In this document: positions 1 to 14,000 of the stretch, piece after piece
Position numbering within the stretch: the stretch's first letter is position 1
How the letters are laid out: each line of letters opens with the position of its first letter
Source: Saccharina japonica
Lineage: Eukaryota > Sar > Phaeophyceae > Laminariales > Laminariaceae
Direction of reading: 5' to 3'
Length of the DNA stretch: 64,000 nucleotides
Assembly (NCBI GenBank): GCA_008828725.1
Contig: MEHQ01001845.1
Coordinates: 304,298-368,297, forward strand
Position numbers and translations under genes: made by a program
The notes under the pieces: model-generated
What the model saw: the letters and a program-made list of their open reading frames with translations, nothing else
What the model was told of the DNA's origin: nothing
The model's database searches: none

Positions 1-1909
1 AAATGAAAGCGGGAGGGAAATCAGCGGCAGAAAAAAAATGAGGTTTTTCGCGGCTTGACACTCTACTATACGACCGTCTGTGTACCATTCGGATTTCCCT
101 CTCGCTGACATACCGACCTGCTAAACGTATCGTTCGACCGATGCCCGCGTACGAGATCGATCGGTGTTATGTTGGGTGGGACGGTTACCGAAACAGGCTG
201 TAGTTTCTACCACATTATCCTACACCAAACCTGATCTATACCCTAGACTATGCCAGGAACCCCGATGAGCTGCCGGGTATCCAACTGATCGATCGATAGA
301 GACAACACTGGCACTCATAGTGTTTCCCGGGGACAGACTAATGTTATTCAAAAGGAAAAGAGGCAGTTGACATCCACTTGTATCAACCACCACTTCGGTC
401 GGACTCCAAGGTTCCAGGAGCCGAGCAAAGTATAACCCCGTCGATACTGGCCAACTGCTGCGTGTTCCGATGCAAACGGTGATCAAATATTTCTTGACCA
501 TTGACGCTCACAGACGCGCTGAACTGCTGATAGCGAAGCGGCGCCCGATGCGAGCATACTCTCGAACAATGACTACGATACAAACGACTGCGGGGGACCC
601 GTACCTATCAAAGCTTTGCCGGCCCGCGAGCGTCTCGCATGCGGTCCTGCGTGTACTTTGACGTGGGGTGTCTGGCGAGAGGGGTTCGTTTTTATAACTC
701 CTCTCTCTGAAACGTTGAAATTCTGGCAAACAAAAACAAAACAAACTGGGGTGTCTATATCACAAACGTGTCTATCACAGACGGGTTTCGGGAGTCTGCA
801 TCCTCATGATGAGACTCTGACCACGCTGGTAACCAAATTGACTTTTCTGTTACAACCGACAAAGGCGGCGGCTTGCCGTCCCCACCGACCGAGAGGATGT
901 GCGTACGACGTTTAAGCGACAGCAAAGGGGATTTCGTCGGCGCTACAGGCTCGATTAACTTGGAAATTTACGTGGGTGTCGCGCCGCCTGCTTCAGCGAT
1001 CAGCGACAAGGGTGCAACACTGTAGGGATTTGAAACGTCTCCGCAATCAACATTACTCTGCAGTTCACCTAAACAAGGAACCTTGCCAACAGCCCTTGTT
1101 TTCTGGCCCTGGATAAGGGAAGGGTGTAATGGGCGAAGCCAGCCTCATGCGTGGCTCCGCGCTACCAATTACACCCAACGGGCTCGTCTGTACAAACGAC
1201 CGGGGATCATCCACATCCCCTCCTAATTTTCTGATATCAGTAGCCTGGGCATCGAAACATGGCTCATCCATGCTCCGATCTGAAGTCGCTGGTAAACGCA
1301 GGTCATGACCCCCGTGTTTACCTGCTTCTCGTTGTTCGACGGAAAATACCACTCTATTCTCGGTGGGTTGCATATTTCCGCTAAACTGCGATACAATTCA
1401 TACTGTGCCATTCTCGGACAGTCTGATAGATTTGCTACACTTTGGTCCGGGAGGTATCGCATCACCCTTCAAAGAGGGGCAATACGACAAAACACGAACC
1501 GGGGAGTCTGCACTAAACTCTCGGCAGGCAGACAGCGGCGATAAAAGGAAGTCCTGTTACTTCGCTGTCTTCTCCGAATGGAAAATGCCTTGGGTAGGGC
1601 GCATATAATACGTGTACCACATTTCACTTTCTATCTCCAAAAAACGGCGTGGACATTGGCCACTGAATACGTTTTGGGCGGTATGCTTGAACCAGGTTGT
1701 ACAGTATACGAATCATGATTAAGTTCAGTACTCAACAATCTACAATGATATACCGCATCACGTGATTGAATGTAATCATCAAAACTAACCATAATCAACA
1801 CGTTATCGCATATCCTTGGTCTTATTACATGTATATACGTACGTCATTTCTTGCCGTACAGATAGAACACCCGAACACCCTTCGTCGCATTCCCCATGTC
1901 CCTGCACAG
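1..1909. other. Non-coding, probably intron of the MFSD6-like gene
   Basis: The first visible exon enters in phase 1, so this DNA should be intron if the missing TM1 exon is to the left. I searched for a short hydrophobic exon ending in phase 1 and saw none. No repeat of the main families was recognised. Confidence 0.5.
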
Positions 1910-2010
1910 ACCACGAGGTCGGCGTTCTGGGGTCTATCCGACCGGGGATCTCCTTTTTCGCGGTGCCGGCCATCTGCGCGTTGGCCGACAGAACAGGCAT
2001 GCACCAGCAG
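1910..2010 (+). CDS. MFSD6-like transporter, first visible exon (TM2)
   Basis: The acceptor is cctgcacag at 1901-1909 and the donor is CAG|gtgcgt at 2010/2011. The exon enters in phase 1 (it supplies the last two bases of a split codon) and leaves in phase 0. It encodes EVGVLGSIRPGISFFAVPAI followed by CALADRTGMHQQ: TM2 and the conserved cytoplasmic loop with the DRTG motif. Confidence 0.85.
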
Positions 2011-5000
2011 GTGCGTCGAAGTTTGCTCGTAGGTCGATCACGAACGCGAGTCAGATGCGCATGCTGCGGTGAGGGTAGGACCTACTTTTTTTTTTATGAA
2101 TTTCTTCTATATATGGGGATAATCTCAGCACGGGTAAGCTTGGGCCACGACGTGCAATGAAGGCAGCCAGAAAGAGACATACACGCTTGTGTTGCGTTGC
2201 CCCAGAAGCTGAAATCGGCAAAAAAAAACGGATCTGTAGAAGAAGTACGCGTTGCGCGTGCTCGTTCCGCCAATAATATCCCCACGACCCCCCAAATGTC
2301 CAACCAAGATATGTCCAAATTATGTCATGTGGAACTCCTCAAATATCCGTACGCATGTCATTTTACGGTTACATCTATCGGACGTTGTACGAGTATGTCC
2401 TTACATCCTCGCTTGGTTTGACCCGTGCTAAAGTATGCTGGGGGTAGCACTTTTTTACTAAAAATATTGTCTGAATTAGGGGGCTCCAAACCTAAAATCG
2501 TCGAAATACCGTCCTTTTCTTTTTCAACCTGAATGTGCCTATACCTACGTCGGCCATGGGATTGTTCATCGGGTATGTAGCTCTTTTATTTTCCTCCAGA
2601 GGCAGGTGGCCAACTATTGACTTTCCTATTAGTCTAGAGCTCCTTAAGTGAAGAGCCTCAGAAAATGGCCTGTATGCAGGTGCACCTCTATCGTAGCATG
2701 CGTCTTTGTATTAATAGTATAGTGTGGAGCTCTGCACCTCACCTGAAACCTGGTTTTGATAAAGAATTTCTGCATTCGAGAATGTTATGAGTGATCAACG
2801 TTGAAGCTCATGATGCACATTGTCGGGTGGCAAAGATGATAGTACTATGAATACGATGTATATCTAAAAGTGCGTACGTACCAGATCAACAAACATGTGC
2901 GCTACTCGTAGGCGTATCACGAATAATACTGTTGAAAAAAAAAACGGTATTCGGACGAGTTTGGGTTCAGGAACCCCATCACTCATGAATGTGTTTAGCC
3001 AAACAGTGCAACCCCTGTTGTAACACGCCTCGGGGGGCACCTAACCGTTACGAGCGTCCCGGCTCCAAGGAGTTCTCTACACCCCGCCGTTTTACACCGA
3101 TTTCGTATGTTTTTTTGTTTTTGGTTAGATAAGACTCGGCGACACAGCTCCGTGGACTCGACACCTAAAGTAACGTGTTATAAACTTCACAGATACAAAT
3201 TACGACAGCCTGACCAGCCCAGATGCCAAACGAACGGTACAGAGAACTCCTGCGACACCCACCACAGTCATGCGCGAGGATGGTTCAACTCTCCCACGGT
3301 TCACACACGCGACGGCTTGCCTCTTGGTCACACGATGTTTCGTGTCCATGCACGATGTATTCAGCTGTGACCACTCCTACGGAAGTTTGTGTCTGCTGTG
3401 GACTGCTACTACGTCTGCTGCTCCCAAATCGCCCCCAAATAGTGACTATGCTGGCATTTTATGGTCAACGATACTTCGTATGTGTGTTCGAGGTATTGCG
3501 ATGCAGTGGTTCAGATAGTTTTGCCTCCGGGTGTACATAAAGCATTCCAAGGAAACAACCACCTGGCCTAGGCCACACGGAAGGGCACGGTCACTCTTAA
3601 GTACTTATTTGTCAGCTACACTCTGAGTCACTCGGTCGAGAGAATGCGTACCACATTTCTCCGAAGTATATAAGGCTTTCAGGCTTTTTAGGTATTGCGA
3701 TATGCGCGGCGACGGGGTCCAGAGTTGCGCTGCATAAACAAAATAACTCCAAATTATGTTGAGTGTGGTCCCAGACCCTCCCGCCCAAATGACCTAAGCG
3801 TGGCAGCGAACATGGGGGTAGTAGCGCCTCGGCCGTGATCGGAGTCACCTCCTAGAGTAGGAGTGTGCTCAATATTTTCGACGCAGGGTTTCAGCATAGG
3901 ATAAGCTGGATTGAATATTTGGCGTCTCGCCTGATGGGGAAGTTCATTCCGTCACCCTTCTTGAAACTGGCTTTCGAAACAAAATTAAAGCGGACACCGA
4001 TGAACAATCCCATGCCCTAGGGTACCTATAGACCAAATACACTCTTGAAACACAAATGGGGTTTCGACGATATTCGGCATTCGCTTAGTTGAACGAAAGT
4101 GCCGGCCGATCACTACTGTTGTTCTGACCAAAACTGTGCACCCCCGCTATCGTGCCTTGCGTTTTCCCACCGGAAACGTTTAACACACGCTTCCTCCTCT
4201 CACCGCCGCTATTTTCGTCCATGTGCCCAAACGCGATACTAAGGTGCTGTATGCGTTGCTGGTCCTGTACGGCTTCGCCCGGCCGCTGGTGCTGGTGGCT
4301 GGGGGCATGTTGGCGGTGGCAGCGTTGGAGGTGATGGCTTCCATCTCCGAAGCTCCGGCCAACAGCCTCGTAGACTCGGGCGCCAGACACTCTTTCGGCG
4401 CCAGCGGGTGAGGGACATTGAAGTCGATCTGGGGCCTACAGTAGCGATAACAAGGGTGGTAATATTTATATATATGTATTAATATTATGGACAGATTGCA
4501 TCCACCAATTTCCTCGCTCTGCGCTCTCAGGCGCCGGTGTGTTTTTTTTCAGTGATTCGTGGGCTGACCGTGGCCGAGTGTGCCAGCTCAAATCGTTTGC
4601 GGGTCATGTTCCTGTCAAAACCTTCGAGGTTTCGCTCGTGAAGGGTCGTTGCATGTCATAGCACGTCACTTTTAAGTTATTCTGTGCCAGCACTGAAGTT
4701 TGGTTTGGGTGTTGTGAAGTTTCATCCTCCTTCGTTGGCTTCGTCGGCGGCGTGGGCCGACGGCGAATGTTTCCCCTTGTATTTATATATTATTCTACGG
4801 CGGATTAGTAAACATATCGCCTAAGCTCACCACAGACTGGCGCTACGGTAGAGGTGTACCAAGTATTTGTTTAGGGTAGTCACGTGAGAAGCTCTACATA
4901 GACCTCACACAAAAACACTGATGTTGGAGGAAACTAAAAGGGTCTCCCCCCGACGAACAACCCCAAAGCCCACGAGCTAAATGAAGCAGATAGCAACTCA

Positions 5001-8000
5001 AAAGGATGAAATACCAAAGACACTTGGGTTAACGAGCTCGATCACTCAGAAAGCGTTTCAGCCAAAAAGGGCTACCACCATATCGTAGTACGCGACCACA
5101 CTTTTTGATTCGGGCCTACCTGGTATTTATCGATATAACCCATCGATCCGCTCGCAACATCAAAACAGGCTGCTGCTGCTGCTGCTGCTGGTGCTGCTGC
5201 TGCCCGTGACACAACTGTCTCTAGGAAACCCTTGTGGTAGGACCCATCCCATGGTCAGGGTTTGCACTCTTTGGCTCAGTACGTTCTGGGCGGATGAGAT
5301 CCTCGTGTAAGAAACTACCGGCCTCTACTGCACTAGTACGAGATACCATAGCAAACAGGACAAAATACTGTTAGTAAAACTAGAAGAATATATATATATC
5401 GGTTTTGGTGTGTACCGAAGGTTCTCTTTACGATGGTGGACGATGGGGAGATGATGGGCGGCCTGAAAGCCAAGCCAAGAGGAGCCCCAGTGTCCACGGC
5501 GCCTTTCCCGGAGCTGGCGAGCGATTCAGCGGCAATGACGGCGGGTCGAATACAGCTCCCCTCTACGAGATAGTTTCTCGGAGGCCCACGATCTTTATAG
5601 ACGTTCCAACGGTGTTGACAACTTACCAGCGTACGCCTTCGGTCTTCTTTCCCACCTTATGACCCCTCGAAACAATATTATATCTTTGCTAGTACTCGCT
5701 ATAGTGTGCAGAATTAGTTTTTGCCTTCGAAGGCAATATAGAAACACTGGCCGTGGGTCGCGCGAACGAAGTTCTGCGAAGGTTCATGTCTCAAGTGACC
5801 CCTATGTTTGGCTCCTCGTCGTGTGACGAGCTCACAAGTGTAAGACACCACCCTCATCTACAAGTAGTGTTGGTCGTGTAGGATGAGTTGTATCTGCTGT
5901 CATCCGGTTTGCGTTCGTGGACCAGCACATGGCTAACGATACAGACAGGCTCCTTCCAAAAGGGCCCCTATTAGTTTGGCGCCGTCGGCACTGGGAACCT
6001 TGCCCACGCTCGTGATATATTGAGTGTGAAATGCAGTCGGTTACGTTGGTGTGGGTGTCCCGCACACGGTACTCCGCGCCACGCGGGCAAGACGTACACC
6101 CCGAGTTTGAGGCCTGCTGTTGTACCTAGGGGCGGGCGCGTTTAGCGTTTATTCTTTTCAGCCTCGTGGCTCATCTCACGGTGGGGGTTTCACTTTATTA
6201 TAGTGTAGACTCCAAATATTTGAACCGGTTTGAGCTTCGCTAGTGCGTAACTACCGGTTGTAACTGTTAATTTGCTCGTAATACTGTATACAAGTTTTTG
6301 GTTTTGGGCTACCTCCTACACAGTTCAATCGGGTTGCGCTTCCGAACATCTTCCAAAACTCCTGTTTCCAAGTGAGACATGGAGCGCCTCATGTGAGCAA
6401 CTTGATGCGTGCTACGATAGAGGTAGCACTTTTTTGGGGAAATGGTTTCTGAATGAGCGAGCTCCTTAACGCGTAATCGGCGGGCTGTCATTATTGTCAT
6501 TATTGTCATTATTGTCATTATTGTCATTATTGTCATTATTGTCATTATTTTGTTGTAATACTGTTCCTTGTTTGCTTCGGCCATGGGATTTTCAATCGGA
6601 TAGCACTTTTACTTTCCTCCCTTAATGATCACGTTGGGGTGAGGTGTAGAGCTCTTCAAGTAGCCACCCTTAGGAGGCAAAAGCATGGTGCACCTCTATC
6701 GTAGCACGGGTCACTTATAAAGGAAGGCACCTAACGTTAGGGCTCAGGGCCCCTTGCCCGAGTCACTACGACCGCCAATTGATTTTGGCAAACTTTTTGA
6801 TTCCGCGAGGTTCACCCTCGCATGGCACTGGTGCGTCCGCCACGCCAATTAAAAAACAACTTTAGGTTTTATTATGAACGACTCACCGTATGTAGCCACT
6901 CGCCCCGAGTGGCGTGAACGCGATAGCGCAAAGGGGGGTAGTTAGTATATACCGCCCTCCATGCTCTACCGTAGCACCCGTCTTGTCTCCATTATTATTT
7001 TCGTGCTATGGCGTGAAGGCGGTAATGCAAAGGGGTTACGCAGTATATACCCCCCTCCCTGCTACGGTAGCACTCCTCTTGTCTCCATTATTGTGTTCGT
7101 GCTACTTATAGGCACTTAACATTTTGCATGTCATTGTCTGAGGGGTTTTATGGGATTTTTTTCAAATATATGTATGGTCAAGCACCCTGACCTCTGCCGT
7201 GGTGGTAGCCTAACGCCATTATTTTGAGGTATACTTGCTGCAGTCACCGTTAATACCGGTCCGTTTGTTATCCTGGCGAACGGCTAACAAGCCGACAAGA
7301 GTGAAAAACCGCACACGGTGCTTTCTACCACGCACGCCGATCTGACATATCGCCCGCCAGACTGGGGTGTGAGCAAGAGGTGTACTACGATTCCCACGGC
7401 AGTGTACTGGAGTAATCTTCTGGTCTCCGCTCACTAGAAACCGCCGCAGGGACACACAACGCATCCTACGGTAGAGGTGCCCCATGTGTTTTCTGAGGGT
7501 GCTCACTTAAAAAGCTCTACACTAATAGTGAGTAAAAACTGGTTCGGGAGGGAAATAAAAGTGCTGAACAATGAGCAATCCCATGGTCTAAGTATAAAAT
7601 GAAAAACGTTGCAACACACAAAAATGGCATTCCAACGAATTTGGGTTAAGGCGCACCCCATAATTCAGAAACAAATTTCAACCAAAAAGTGATACTTCTG
7701 TCGTAGCACGCGTCACACTACACTTGGCGCTAGTGTCCGTATGTGTTTTCCCAGGTATACAAAAATGGGTGAAAGGTCTGTTTTTCTTTGTGGCCATATC
7801 TTCGGATCGACGAGGCTACTTAGCCAAAAATCGTCGACAGGCCATGCTTGTTTTGCCGTATAATGTTTTTGGTTTTTTTGCATACTTAATTAGGCCATGG
7901 AATCTGTCATATACGGGTTGAACTTTCCGTTTGTATCACAGTCGGAGTTTGCGCGTATAGACGCGTGCTACGGTAGAGGTAGCACTTTTTGGCTGAATCG

Positions 8001-11000
8001 TTTTCTGAACGATCGGGCTCCTTAACCCAAATTCGCCGGACGTTCATCCTCGTGACGAAATATGTTTATTAATTCACTTCGGTCATGAGATTTCTCATCC
8101 GGCAGCACTTTTATTTTCCTCCAAAATCATTTTTTTCGGTGAGGTATGACGCTACCTAAGTGAGGAGCTCAGACAAAAACATGGTGCACCTCTATCGTAG
8201 CATGCGTCTATAGTGCGCCTCACGTGAGGGACGTCAGATGCGTGCAACGACAGAGGTAGCTCTTTTGGTCGGAATTATGTTGTGAATGATCGGGCTCCTT
8301 AAGCCAAACTCGTCGGATGTTCATTCTCGTGTTGCCATATCGTTGATTGTTTACTCCGGCCACGGGAGTACTCATCCGGTATCACGGTTATGTTCCTCCA
8401 AAATCTGCTCTTGGGACGGAGTACAGAGATCCTCAAGTGACGACCCTCAGAAACAATATTGTGCACACCTCTATCGGAGCATGCGCCGTAAGACGAAACA
8501 AAATGGTGCCCTTGTACAGTAGCATGTGTCGTCGGTGGCTCGAAGAATCCATGGCGCACTGACTCAATACGACGTCCAAATCCCGAACTGAACGCATTTG
8601 ATATCCCACTCTCACCCCATTCGAACAACCCCAGGTACGGCAAGCTGAGGATGTGGGGCGGGTTCGGGTTTGGAGTGGCCTCGGTGATCGGCGGTTATGT
8701 ATTCGACGTGGGTGGCGGCGACTACAACGACGTGATGATCACATTCGTGACACTCACGCTTGGTGCCATTGTTGCCGCGACCTTGGTCCCCATCGGCAAA
8801 GACGCGAAGGCTTACGAAGAGTCCGACGACGACGACCCAAGGTGCGAGTTTGTTTTAGTGGGCATTGGATTTCTGGATTTCGTGGTTTTACTCGTGGCTA
8901 TATATATATATATTTCAAAATTAAAACAAAAAACAACAGCTGTGAGCTCGAGGATTTCGTCGAAGCTCATGTTTGCTAGCTGAGTGTAATACTTCGATCG
9001 CGCGTACTTACGGATTTTATATGTCCTCATGTAGGATGTACATCCCGTATGAGGGGGACACAATCTGAGGCTGTAGAATTCAGGAAGTGTGTGTCTATTT
9101 GTGGGGGAAGAAATAATTACAATTAAATTAAAATTAAAATTAAACAGTCTGAATTAAACGTACCAGGTATACTATAATGTTCCGACGAGTTTACGTGATA
9201 GAGTGGTTCTACTATTTGTAGCCATGTATTGTATATAAGAAGAGGTGTGTGAGGACAGGTTATGGAGTAAAACTTAAAAGCACCTGGATTAATTTTAATT
9301 AATTAGTGATTTGGGTTTTTAATAGTGTGCATTATTTATTTGTACTTATAAGGTATCTTTAATGGCAATTAGTAGGTAGGGGTTAAAATAGTTTGTATCC
9401 CTTATAACTGTTGAAGGGAGGGGGGGGAGACACTTAGAGACAGGGGTGTGAACCAATCAACCATGTTGACAGGAGGTATGTTAAAATCTAGTATGAATTT
9501 TCAGGGTTTTTTTGGGTTGAAATGTTTGTAACAAGTAAATAGTGGTCAATCAGACGATTTTATTATAATAGCAGTATTGTATTTTGCAGTATGTTCGTTG
9601 TCCTGATCAGATTGCATATCATACGTTGCTGGTGTTTTATGGTTTCGTGATATATATATATATATGTATGTGCATTAGACTCCACCTTCCTACGCGTTCC
9701 ACTACAAGGGTCTAGCATCTTTTCGGACCAGAACGTTTCCGGCTGCCGGGTGTTCCTTAACCGAGAAACTCCACTGTACCCCCAATATCGTCGGGAAGGA
9801 ACGCCACCTTATACCAGGGATCCCTTTTTGTTTGAGCTCCTCGAGTAAGGAGCTCAACATCTCCACCCGAAACGTAATTCCGGAGAAGTTGTATTCGAAA
9901 CTCGACAAATGTAATTTCCGTGGGCTTGTCCGAACAGAATATATACTTGGGTAAACATATACGGAGTAAAAGCAACCGGTGATTTCTCGCTCGAGGAGCT
10001 TAACCGGTCAGAAAATATTTCTTCAGAAGAAAAAAGATAAATGCAACCCTGCCTACCGTGGCATGAGTGTGGGAATTGTTTCTCTTGTGTGCTACGTAAA
10101 CTACGTGTTCTTCGTTTTGTGTACCTATTTCAGGCCGTCGGGTAACATTTATTTTAGATTTTCTCAAGGTCAGTTTTTTTACCTACCGTTGATGTAGGGC
10201 TTCCTCAAGACGACGATAACTCCCGAAAAATGTAGGTGCAAACCGCTATCATAGAATGCTTCACATGTCGAATGTTCTCCCGGCAGACTTGGAGGTTTGC
10301 GGCCCACTTGGGGGGGCCTCGTTTGCTCAGCAGGCTTTCGGAGCCCCCCACCCAAATAGGCCATATACACCCGATTGGTTTTTGCTTTGTTGTTTTGCCG
10401 TCTTGAGGGTTTGGAAAACAAAATCGTTTTGCTCTCGGGAGGCACTCCAATGGGATGGGTTGTTGCGCGGAGCCAACAAAAGGCACCTCTTTAGACTCAC
10501 CCCACGTTAGTTCTTGCCTTGCTCAGGCAATTTGTTCTGACCGGCTGAGCGTCTCTTAAGTGAGTTACCACCGGGTAGAATTAAAGGGTTTCTCGTATAC
10601 GAAGTATTTGTTTGATGACGATCCCATACAGCGCATACAGCGCATACAAATACTGGTAGAGTTGTCCGAAAAAACCTTCGACGAATTCATGATTCGGGTG
10701 GGGCACTGGGCTCCTCCTATGAGGAGCTCTGAACAATAAGCCGCCACCCCTACCGGGGCATTGCTCACTAGTAGGTACCCTTTGGTCAGATTCCTCACGT
10801 CATTAGGGCAGGCAGCGGATATGTTTCGGAGGCCTACTCACTCAACGAGTTCCCGGGAAAAACTATATACCCTAAACACGGCCTTGATGAAAACAAAGGT
10901 GCCGTCCGATGAACAGTCCTGCCTGGCATGGGCACCTTCTGCAGCAGGTATCTCTGACAACAGTGTAACACACAAAGTGAAACTTGAAGATTGTTTAGCA

Positions 11001-14000
11001 GTTGACGAGCCTGTGTCAGTCAAAACACATGCTTGGGGCCGAAACATTTTGCCCCGATATCGTTGCACGTGCGTCGGCTTTATACCTCGCCGAAAACCCG
11101 ATGAAATTGACACGTGCGATGGTAGAGGTAGCACTTTTTGGCTCAATCGTTTTCTGAACGATCGGGCTCCTTAACCCAAATTCGTCGGACTTTCATTTTT
11201 GTGACGAATCATGTTTCAGAGTATACTTCGGTCATGGCATTTCGCATCCGGCTGCACTTATATTTTCCTCCAAAACCATTGTTTCGGTGAGGTATGACGC
11301 CCCTTAAGTGATGAGCTCAGAAAAGACATGGTGCACCTCTATCGTAGCATGCGTCTATTGAACAGACGCTTACGTGCAACCTGACGAAAACAATCCCATT
11401 GGCATCACATGTTCACACACTTCACGATATGTACTATTACACCAGTGTTATTTTTCGTCTTCTTTTTTTTCCATCCCAATTTTTATCTTCGACCTTCTTT
11501 TCTCTCTCCTCCCTAGCCGTAACTCAGATCCAGGCTCACAAAGTAGGCTCCTCTCCCTCCTCCCCCACTTCGGTTCTTGCCTTGCCTTTTTTTTGTGAGA
11601 AGGCTTCAGCTTATCGTTCCCTCATCGACTCGCATCGAATTGTGCCTACCCACGCTACTAGGCGCTCTCGGCAGTTGATTCCGTTTAACATCATTTTTGC
11701 AAACAAACTCAAAAGTCCGACCCACGTGAGATTCGAACTCCAGACATCAACGTTTAGAAGCGTTCGAGGTTACCACTAGACCATGGGGGCGACCGACATA
11801 TAGTATACATTCGATGGTAAAGGAAATTGAAACATTCCCGGTCAGACAAGACAATGCAAGACGAATCCCAAAATGCACGCCCTCTACTCTATCGCAGGTT
11901 TTCAATCCGATTTATGTCTTCTTATCAGCGAGCCACAGAGCCACTCGTGTGACTAGCCTAAACTCGGTAGTTTAGTGGAGATTCATGTGTGTGTATCCTT
12001 TTCCGCAACCTTGGGTCTCTTTGGCGTCCGCTGCGGTGCTAGTTTCACTTGACGCGACGTTGCGGGGGGCCTCGTGAGCAGAGTTGGTCGCGAAATTATT
12101 GAGACCGCTTTTTATGTTCAACAGTTTCGGTCGGCGGGAGCCACTCGGTATAGCGACCACCGGAGTTTTGTTTAGCGGCCTTGATAATTAAAAAGTGTAC
12201 TAACGTTTCCGGGATTTGCACACCGCCATTGTATTCCTGCTACCCCTGTGGCAGCAAAACTATTCGCGCGTCCAATTTTGAGGGCCGGGGGCCACAGAGC
12301 CACTCGCCCGAATGGCCGCAAGGTGATCGAGGGAAAAATGCGGTGCCACCCCTTCCGTAGCACGATACTTTTGGGGTTTTGTCTTCTCCGCGGGGGCGTT
12401 TTGCGGTGCCGGATGCTTGAGACCACGTTAAAGTCCGAGAGGGAGGTACTCGGGAAGATCCCCACGATAATGTAGACTTGTGTGAGAGTATAGATAGACG
12501 CTCGTACCCAGCTTAGACATCCCATATGCCATTGATATGCCTGCCGTCTAAATTCCACCACACACCAGAACTGTTACACCCGCGTTCTACTGCAGCGCAC
12601 AAGAACGCTACGGGACCCACATTCTGAACTTAAATCGATTTGCGACTACTTGGCAGTCCCAGAGACATAATGTGCTACCATGGGGTTCAATGTCAGGTTT
12701 ACTGCGCCAACATTTGACTAGGGAAACACGAATATCAGTTTTGATGGGTTCAAGTGTTTACGTTGGGTTATATCTCGCCAGCCAGGCGGTTTGAGTGTTT
12801 GCATGTCCGAGAATGGGTGCCGGAGAGGGTCAATCCGTCGGAAAAAAAAACAACAAAATACCTTGCGACCAACTATGTGCAACATCTCACAAGGCGTATG
12901 TAGCTGACGCGTGCTGCGAGAGAGGTGAGGATGTTTTATGGGAATTGGGTATCATAATTACGGGAGGCTCCTTCACCCCTCAAGAACTGGTCTCACGTAC
13001 TTGAGGGATAGACCACTTGTAATTACTGTTGGATAGCTTTTCATTTTGAATGGTTTAACGCCAAAATCGTCGGGGTATCATTCTTGTGTTCCTGGAAGTT
13101 TCAATACATATATGCCGTAGTATGTTTCATCGGGTGTATAACTTGTTTTTTCCCTCCAAAATCATTATTTACTTGATATCCATATAGAGCCTCTTTAAGT
13201 GAGGGGCCTCATAAAATGTCCTGTATGCAGGTGCACCTCTACCGCAGCATGCGCCATCCGTCAACGTTCACAGGGACCTAGCAGTCGACAATGTCGTCAT
13301 AGTATCTAGCATGCATAGCTGAAACTTCTGTAAAGGATACCTGGTACGAACTTTGCGTCTCTCAAACATTGCTTCCAACCCCAGCGGCGAGGAGCAAGAC
13401 GACAGTGGCGACCGTCCTGTTTCAACCAACCAACTCGAGGAAGGGGGCAAGGACAAGAACGCAGTTTCCGGAGCAGCTACGTCCTTCCCCGCCGTCGCTT
13501 CCGCCTCCGCCACACGCAACACCACCAGTCCCGGCCGTGGTAGTAGCCGCCCCACTGTCAGTAACACACCGGATCGAAATGCGTTCGCCGTGACGGGAGA
13601 GCCCAGGAGTGCCGGGGATGGAGACGGAGACCATGAACTGGGACTGGCACAGAATGGCGTGGACGACACTGGGATGGCAGCGGTGTGGCGTGCGTTGCGC
13701 ACGGTGGACGCCGTTTCATTCTTGACGACGGTGGTCCTCAGCGGAATGGGCAGCGGGTTCATCGACACGTTTCTTTTCATCAGGTACGGTTTGAAATATG
13801 TCACACCGTCGGTAAGCATGTGTAGACAAGCTTATTCGGTACGCGTTACCTGGTAGGTCACGCCCGAACATCATGCTATAGCTCATCTAGCGGTTGCCTA
13901 TACTGAAAATACTCTCGACACAAGAGGTACACAACATGTTGGTTTAGAACAGCACTGGACTAGGGCGCTGCGGTGTTGCAAAATCTCTTGTTTGGAGTTA

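Noticed and set aside
11719-11794. tRNA gene on the minus strand
   Set aside because: Box A and box B-like motifs are present, but the acceptor arms do not pair and the anticodon stem is poor. The same head with the same 300-bp body recurs at 35732, so it is a SINE head.
12172-12561. 129-residue open frame on the minus strand
   Set aside because: No recognisable domain, no splice context and lies inside a transporter intron.
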